From assembly GCF_004127445.1 (NCBI RefSeq), contig NZ_QEXM01000017.1, positions 1 to 64,000 of the forward strand: a DNA stretch of 64,000 bases, read 5' to 3'. The stretch's first letter is position 1. Each line of letters begins with the position of its first letter. The DNA comes from Streptomyces alfalfae (GTDB lineage Bacteria; Actinomycetota; Actinomycetes; Streptomycetales; Streptomycetaceae). Below, one piece after another: positions 59,236-64,000 of the stretch. The position numbers and the translations under genes are program-made. The notes under the pieces are model-generated. The model was not told the DNA's origin, did no database searches, and saw only the letters and a list, made by a program, of their open reading frames with translations.

Positions 59236-59910
59236 TCAGCTCTTCTGGGGCTGTGGCGTCACCTCGCTGGGCCGCACGATGACGTACCCCTCGCCCTGGA
59301 GCATCAGCTGCACCGCTTCGCCGGAGCCGCCTCGGATCATCGAGCCGAACGACTGCGAGCGGTGCAGCGACGTGGCGAGATCGGCGGTCCAGCCGACCAC
59401 CGCGTCCGTGTCGACGTACACGGGCTGCTGGTGGGAGACGGGGATGACCAGCGGGTTGCCCTCGCACATCAGCCCGAGGCGGCCCGCGCCCGTGAACACG
59501 CTGTTGAAGAGGCCGCCGCCGGTCACGCCGGCCCCTTTCACGGTCTTGATCTCGTACGACAGCGTCGCGTCGAAGCACAGCACGTTGCGGCCGTTGATGG
59601 TGAGGACGTCACCCGGCTCGACGTCCACGATGAAGCAGTTCTGCGCCTCGTGCGCGAACCATGCCTCGCCCTGCCCGCGCACCGCCATCAGCGGCAGCCC
59701 CTCGCCGGTCACGGCGCGCTTGAGCATGCCGCCGACGCCCTGCCCCTTGCGTTCGAACTGGAGGTTGCCGCGGTAGGCGATCATCGCGCCCTGCCGCGCG
59801 AACATCTCGCCGTTGACGGCGTACTTGACGGACTTGGCGTTCTGGAGGCTCATGCCGGGCATGTGGGCCGGCTGCGCCATGTGGTCACTGGAAAAGAGGT
59901 CGCTCTTCAT
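59236..59910 (-). CDS. AIM24 family protein
   Basis: Protein of 224 residues with the TRAP-like double beta-barrel pattern of AIM24: MIAYRGNLQFERKGQG, GQGEAWFAHEAQNCFIVDVEPGD, VLCFDATLSYEIK, then GLMCEGNPLVIPV. AIM24 is named for a yeast mitochondrial protein; bacterial roles are unknown. The ATG at 59910 is preceded by AGGAT. It converges with the aminotransferase gene over 17 bp. Confidence 0.88.
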   Translation of the reverse strand: MKSDLFSSDHMAQPAHMPGMSLQNAKSVKYAVNGEMFARQGAMIAYRGNLQFERKGQGVGGMLKRAVTGEGLPLMAVRGQGEAWFAHEAQNCFIVDVEPGDVLTINGRNVLCFDATLSYEIKTVKGAGVTGGGLFNSVFTGAGRLGLMCEGNPLVIPVSHQQPVYVDTDAVVGWTADLATSLHRSQSFGSMIRGGSGEAVQLMLQGEGYVIVRPSEVTPQPQKS

Positions 59911-60109
59911 GGCCACATCCTGATCGACGCCCGGCCCCCGGGGGAAGCGGGACCTCACGGCTCCGCTTCCCCGCCCCGGGCGCGGTCCGCGCCCGGGGCA
60001 CGAAAGTGCCACCCACCGGCCGGGAATCCCCCGGTCGCGCCCCGCCCCACCGGCACTTTTCCGCGTCCTTCGCCCCGCGCCGAAACGTTCGCCGCATACC
60101 GTCGTCGGC

Positions 60110-60904
60110 ATGACACAGCGCCACGACGAATTCCGCCATCTGCACCGGGCCGGTGCGCCCCGGCCGCTGCTGCTGCCCAACGCCTGGGACCACGCGTCGG
60201 CCGCCGCGCTCGTCGCCGCCGGTTTCCGGGCGGTCGGGACGACCAGCCTCGGGGTGGCGGCGGCGGCCGGGGTGCCGGACGGGACGGGCGCCACGCGGGC
60301 GGAGACCGTCCGGCTCGCCCGCACGCTGGGACGCCTCGACGCGCTGGTCAGCGTCGACGTGGAGGGCGGCTTCGGCGACCGGCCGGAGGATGTGGCCGCG
60401 CTCGCCGTCGAGTTGGCGGACGCCGGCGCCGTCGGCGTCAACATCGAGGACGGCCGCGCCGACGGCACGCTGCGGGACGCCGGGCTCCAGTGCGCGATCC
60501 TGCGGGCGGTGAAGGACGCGGTGGGGGAGCGGCTGTTCGTGAACGCGCGGACGGACACGTACTGGCTGCCGGGTGCGCCGGTGGCGGAGACGGAGGCCCG
60601 CCTCGCGGCGTACTGCCGGGCGGGCGCGGACGGGGTGTTCGTGCCGGGCCTGCGGGACCTGCCCGCCATCGCCGCCCTCACGTCGTCCCTCGACGCCCCG
60701 CTCAACATCCTCCACGCACCGGACGGCCCCTCGCTCGACGCCCTCGCGGCGGCGGGCGTGCGGCGGGTGAGCTGCGGGTCGCTGCTGTTCCGTGCGGCGC
60801 TCGGGGCGGCCGTGGCGGCGGCCGAAGCGGTGGCGGAAGGCCGGCCGCTGTCCGGTGACATCCCGTCGTACGCGGAGACGCAGGGGCTTGTCGGGTCCGG
60901 TTGA
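60110..60904 (+). CDS. Isocitrate lyase/PEP mutase family enzyme
   Basis: TIM-barrel enzyme of 264 residues of the PEP mutase/isocitrate lyase superfamily. VSVDVEGGFGD and GVNIEDG supply Mg2+-binding Asp and Glu; FVNARTDTYW and ISCGSLLFRA-like RRVSCGSLLFRAALG follow. The KKCGH-type lyase motif of true isocitrate lyase is absent, so another C-C or P-C bond is the target, for example 2-methylisocitrate or oxaloacetate. Its stop overlaps the next start by 3 nt. Confidence 0.85.
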   Translation: MTQRHDEFRHLHRAGAPRPLLLPNAWDHASAAALVAAGFRAVGTTSLGVAAAAGVPDGTGATRAETVRLARTLGRLDALVSVDVEGGFGDRPEDVAALAVELADAGAVGVNIEDGRADGTLRDAGLQCAILRAVKDAVGERLFVNARTDTYWLPGAPVAETEARLAAYCRAGADGVFVPGLRDLPAIAALTSSLDAPLNILHAPDGPSLDALAAAGVRRVSCGSLLFRAALGAAVAAAEAVAEGRPLSGDIPSYAETQGLVGSG

Positions 60905-62409
60905 CAGGTGATCGGCCTCCGGCCAGCATCGCGGCGGTGGAGATCAGCGAGCTGACGGCCGCCGAGCGGCGGGTGTGGGAGGCGTTTCCGCTGGGCGGGA
61001 CCGTCGACTTCCGGGAGGGGCCCGACGACGCCCCCGGGCCCGACGCGGACTGGGGGCCCGCGCGGACGGTGCGGGCGGAGGTGCTGCGGGCGCTGCTGCT
61101 GGGCGGGGCCGCCGAGGAGGGTCACACGCCGGTCCTCCGGGTGACCGGGGCGCGCGTCAGCGGGCCGCTCGACCTCCAGTACGCGGAGGTCGCCACGCCG
61201 ATCCACCTGAAGGCCTGCCTCTTCGATGACATACCCGAGCTGTACAGGGCCCAGTTGCGGCAATTGAGCCTCACGCGCTGTCGTCTGCCGGGCATGCACG
61301 CCATCGCCCTCCGGGTCGACGGCTCGCTCCGCATGCCCGAATGCCGGGTCCTGGGGCCCGTCCGGCTCGGCGGGGCGCGGATCGCCGGAGGGGTGACTCT
61401 GTACGGGGCACACCTGGGAGAGCCGGGTGCGGCCCTGGACGAGCCCGTCCTGGCGCTGAACCACATCACCGTCGAGGACGACATCCGGGCCGACCAGGGG
61501 TTCACGGCGCACGGCGTGGTCCGGCTCGAAGGGGCGGCCATCGCAGGGCGCGTCGACTTCGACGACGCGGTCCTCAGCAACCCGGGCGGCACCGTCCTCC
61601 AGGCGAGGAACCTCACGGTCGGCTCGGAGCTGCACGCCGCACGCCTCGCGGCGCGTGGCCGGGTCGACCTGCGCGGTGCGCGGATACCCGCCGGTATCGG
61701 TCTGGAGCAGGCGTCCCTCATGAATCCCGGCGGCATCGCCCTGCGCGCCAGCTCCCTCGTGGCGGGGGCCCTGTGGCTGCACAGGACCCCGCGCATCCAG
61801 GGCACGGTCACGCTGCGCGGTGCGCAGGTCGACTTCCTGTACGTCGCCTCGGACACCTGGCCCGACGAGGTGCGGCTCGACGGCTTCACGTACACCAGGA
61901 TCGGGCCCCGCGAGCCCGTCGAGCGGCGTCTTGAGGTCCTGGAGCGGGACACCGACGGCTACGTGCCGTTCGCGTACGAGCAGCTCACCGCGGCTTACCG
62001 GAACATGGGCGACGACGCCGCCGCCCGTACCGTCCAGCTCGCCAAGCAGCGCCGCCAGCGCGCCACCCTGCCCTGGTACGCCAGGGCCTGGGGGCACCTC
62101 CAGGACGTGACCGTCGGCTACGGTTTCCGGCCGACGCGGGCGGCGGTGTGGCTGCTGTCGCTGCTGCTCGCCGGGGCGGTGACGTACGCCGTGCGGCCGC
62201 CGACGGCGTTGAAGCGGGGCGAGGCCCCTGACTTCAACCCCGTCTTCTACACCCTTGACCTGCTGCTGCCGATCGTCTCCTTCGGGCAGGAGCAGGCGTA
62301 CGCCTCGCGGGGCGTGTACCAGTGGCTGGCGTACGCCTTGATCGTCCTCGGCTGGACCCTGGCGACGACGATCGCCGCGGGCGTGACGCGGACGATCAGC
62401 CGCCAGTAG
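60901..62409 (+). CDS. Beta-helix protein with C-terminal membrane anchor
   Basis: Protein of up to 502 residues. The middle (about 75-330) has repeated short strands such as VSGPLDLQYAEV, IAGGVTLYGAHL, IAGRVDFDDAVL and RVDLRGARI, pointing to a pentapeptide-like beta-helix. Two hydrophobic helices near the C-terminus (about 413-432 and 470-492) flank FYTLDLLLPIVSFGQ. Homologues are annotated as membrane-associated oxidoreductase, but no oxidoreductase motif is visible. TTG 60901 overlaps the upstream stop; GTG 60937 is an alternative start. Confidence 0.75.
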   Translation: MTGDRPPASIAAVEISELTAAERRVWEAFPLGGTVDFREGPDDAPGPDADWGPARTVRAEVLRALLLGGAAEEGHTPVLRVTGARVSGPLDLQYAEVATPIHLKACLFDDIPELYRAQLRQLSLTRCRLPGMHAIALRVDGSLRMPECRVLGPVRLGGARIAGGVTLYGAHLGEPGAALDEPVLALNHITVEDDIRADQGFTAHGVVRLEGAAIAGRVDFDDAVLSNPGGTVLQARNLTVGSELHAARLAARGRVDLRGARIPAGIGLEQASLMNPGGIALRASSLVAGALWLHRTPRIQGTVTLRGAQVDFLYVASDTWPDEVRLDGFTYTRIGPREPVERRLEVLERDTDGYVPFAYEQLTAAYRNMGDDAAARTVQLAKQRRQRATLPWYARAWGHLQDVTVGYGFRPTRAAVWLLSLLLAGAVTYAVRPPTALKRGEAPDFNPVFYTLDLLLPIVSFGQEQAYASRGVYQWLAYALIVLGWTLATTIAAGVTRTISRQ

Positions 62410-62680
62410 CCTCGCGGACCCCGGTCACGAAGTCCTGCCAGGCGGTTCCCCCGATGACCAGGGCGGGGCCCTGGGGGTCCTTGCTGTCGCGGACGGGGAC
62501 GACGCCGGGGATGCCGTCGGCGACCTCGACGCATTCCCCGCTGTCGCCGCCGCTGTAGGTGCTCTTGCGCCAGCGGGCGGCGCCAGGGAAGTCGTGGGCC
62601 ACTTCGACGCAACTGCCGCCTTCGCCGTTGCTGTGGCTGCTCTTGCGCCAACGGGCGTTGCTCAGGTCGTAGCGATGCAT
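62396..62680 (-). CDS. DUF397 protein with duplicated N-terminal motif
   Basis: Protein of 94 residues with two copies of the DUF397 core, RWRKSSHSNGEGGSCVEVAHD and RWRKSTYSGGDSGECVEVADG, followed by VRDSKDPQGPAL and a final helix. Most DUF397 proteins have one copy. It overlaps the XRE regulator gene by 19 bp, so translation is coupled, and its 3' end overlaps the converging beta-helix gene by 14 bp. Confidence 0.87.
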   Translation of the reverse strand: MHRYDLSNARWRKSSHSNGEGGSCVEVAHDFPGAARWRKSTYSGGDSGECVEVADGIPGVVPVRDSKDPQGPALVIGGTAWQDFVTGVREATGG

Positions 62681-63495
62681 CGTCTGTAGTCCTCAGCCGC
62701 CGATTCGATCAGGGCGAGGGACGCCTCCGGCGACAATGCGGCGGCCCTGATCAGATCGTAAGCGCGGTGTGCACGCTGCACCACCAACGGTTCGTCGACC
62801 AGGGTTCCCGAAAAGGCGTCCTCTGTATAAGCAGTTGGCGGCGCGTCCTCGAAGGCCATGAGTGTGAGCATCCCGCCCATGGTGGCGTGCGCGCCCGCTA
62901 CGTATGGGAGCACCGTGAGCAGCACCTGCCGGTCTCGCATCAGGCGCGCCATGTGATCCAGTTGCTCGGCCATCGTCGCGGGCCCACCAACCGGGATGTA
63001 CAGCACGTTCTCATGTACTGTCACCCAGAACTCCGGCCGGGCGGCGTCCTTGAGGATGGCCGCCCGCTCAAGCCGGGCCCCCACGATGTCCTCCACGTAT
63101 TCGTCCGTGACGAAGGGGTTCGCCGCGAGGGTCACCGCGCGGGCATACGCGGCGGTCTGGAGCAGGCCCGGCACCAGCGTCGGGGCGAATTCGCAGATGC
63201 GTGTCGCGAGGGCCTCAAGCTCCACCACCGCCGCGAAGTAATCCGCGTACCGCTTGTCGTCGATCAGTTGGCGGCAAAGCCGTTCGAAAAAACCCCCGGT
63301 TTGTAGGACCTCATCGATCCGCTGGGCCACGTCCAACTGCGGTTTGCGAATCGCCTGTTCGAATTGGCCGATGTAGCCGCCGGAGACGAAGACCCGCATG
63401 CCCAGTGCGGACTGGGTCAGACCCGATTCCTCCCTGCGACGTTTCAGCTCGGCGCCGAAGAACTCCCACGCCGCCTGCCGTGAACCATTGGCCAT
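62662..63495 (-). CDS. XRE-family regulator with DUF5753 (Scr1-type)
   Basis: Protein of 277 residues. The helix-turn-helix (about 15-70) is LKRRREESGLTQSALGMRVFVSGGYIGQFEQAIRKP-like. DUF5753 follows, with PGLLQTAAYARAVTL, RLERAAIL and VLPYVAGAHATMGGMLTLMAF. ATG 63495 lies nine nt after GGAAGG and is preferred to TTG 63501. It is paired with the overlapping DUF397 gene and diverges from two small genes. The module duplicates the one at 33973-35310. Confidence 0.9.
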   Translation of the reverse strand: MANGSRQAAWEFFGAELKRRREESGLTQSALGMRVFVSGGYIGQFEQAIRKPQLDVAQRIDEVLQTGGFFERLCRQLIDDKRYADYFAAVVELEALATRICEFAPTLVPGLLQTAAYARAVTLAANPFVTDEYVEDIVGARLERAAILKDAARPEFWVTVHENVLYIPVGGPATMAEQLDHMARLMRDRQVLLTVLPYVAGAHATMGGMLTLMAFEDAPPTAYTEDAFSGTLVDEPLVVQRAHRAYDLIRAAALSPEASLALIESAAEDYRRCIATT

Positions 63496-63610
63496 GGCCA
63501 ACCGCCTTCCGCTGCCACGCAGTTGTAGAGGGCAGATTGCTGCCGAGTGTAGATGCAGTGCGTCACCGTAGAGGCACGAAGAGTGAAATACGGAAGTGAA
63601 GGGGAGTCAC

Positions 63611-63853
63611 GTGGAGTCGGAATCGAAGCGTCACGCAGAGGCCTGCGTGGAACAGGCGGAGGAGACATTGAGGGAATTGCGCGCCGCGCTCGCAGGGAGG
63701 GGAATCACGCTGCCGTCGCTGCGGATCGACGCGGCGACGATCGCGCGGGAGGCCCCGTGTCCGCGGATCGAATTCGGCGGTTGTTCCGTCGACGTCGCGG
63801 CCCGACTGGCCGCGGCCCTGCGCGCCGGCGGCGCCAAGGAGGCGACCCCATGA
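63611..63853 (+). CDS. Small hypothetical protein
   Basis: Frame of 80 residues. The first half is charged and helical (HAEACVEQAEETLRELRAALAG). The second has IEFGGCSVDVAARLAAALRAGG. GGGGAG lies just before GTG 63611, and an in-frame GTG at 63596 also exists. It overlaps the next start as ATGA. Small genes like this often sit across from XRE/DUF397 pairs in streptomycetes. I recognise no family. Confidence 0.7.
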   Translation: MESESKRHAEACVEQAEETLRELRAALAGRGITLPSLRIDAATIAREAPCPRIEFGGCSVDVAARLAAALRAGGAKEATP

Positions 63854-64000
63854 ATCCACACCTCCCCGTCGGCTCGTACGCGGTCGACACCCGCGACGGG
63901 CGGCTCGGCAGGGTGATGGGCCACGAGGGGCCTTACGTCCAGCTGCGCCCCTATGGCGGGGGCCGCGAGTGGGACTGCTCCCCGGAGGCGGTGCGGACCG
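63850..64000 (+). CDS. Hypothetical protein, cut by the window end
   Basis: First 50 codons only: MNPHLPVGSYAVDTRDGRLGRV then GHEGPYVQLRPYGGGREWDC. The sequence looks like a small beta-barrel (SH3-like or PRC-like), but this is inference from strand pattern. ATG 63850 overlaps the previous gene by 4 nt. Confidence 0.65.
   Translation, partial: MNPHLPVGSYAVDTRDGRLGRVMGHEGPYVQLRPYGGGREWDCSPEAVRT

Overview
The window looks like chromosomal core DNA of a Streptomyces or close relative. Base composition is very G+C-rich. Third codon positions are almost all G or C. GTG and TTG starts are common, and many genes overlap by ATGA or GTGA. The order rpsT, lepA, acyl-CoA ligase, hemW, hrcA-dnaJ, rsmE, phoH-ybeY-CNNM, era, leuA is familiar streptomycete core order. 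No tRNA, rRNA, phage, insertion sequence, CRISPR array or large biosynthetic cluster was seen.

Layout. 0-5 kb: rpsT diverges from lepA, followed by a long-chain acyl-CoA ligase. 4.7-11.6 kb: a signalling block with a soluble poly-HAMP hybrid histidine kinase and its response regulator, diverging from a GAF/PP2C phosphatase. 11.6-19.4 kb: hemW, a DUF3097 gene and a beta-lactamase-fold hydrolase, the HrcA-DnaJ heat-shock operon with a CIRCE operator, a nitronate monooxygenase, rsmE and a VOC protein. 19.5-29.8 kb: a lipoprotein, a tricorn-type protease, a HIT protein, an RNase Z-like protein, an adenine/adenosine deaminase, a macrolide-type glycosyltransferase preceded by a possible leader peptide, a glucarate dehydratase and a PfkB kinase. 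30-33.2 kb: phoH, ybeY, a CNNM-type membrane protein and an MmcQ/YjbR protein in one tight operon. 33.4-38.2 kb: an XRE/DUF397 pair, an EmrB-type exporter diverging from its likely MmyB-type regulator, and a degenerate cytidine-deaminase fold protein. 38.4-46.7 kb: era, a 21-22-nt periodic repeat array, a sugar-type MFS/beta-glucosidase operon, a protealysin-like M4 protease with an emfourin-type inhibitor gene, leuA with a leucine-rich leader peptide and competing hairpins, and a TerB protein. 46.9-51 kb: an MMPL transporter with a two-component system. 51-57.7 kb: a peptide/nickel-type ABC importer, including a permease-ATPase fusion, with a DapA-family lyase/synthase. 57.9-64 kb: a type Ic aspartate aminotransferase, an AIM24 protein, a PEP mutase/isocitrate lyase family enzyme, a beta-helix membrane protein, a second XRE/DUF397 module and two small proteins, the last cut by the window end.

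Most genes are housekeeping. The most interesting signals are: leuL with mutually exclusive hairpins; a nine-residue uORF and stem-loop before the glycosyltransferase; the periodic array after era; the protease-inhibitor pair; the 13-HAMP kinase; and the fused ABC subunit whose C-terminus is written by a palindromic repeat. I saw no clear undescribed multi-gene system.
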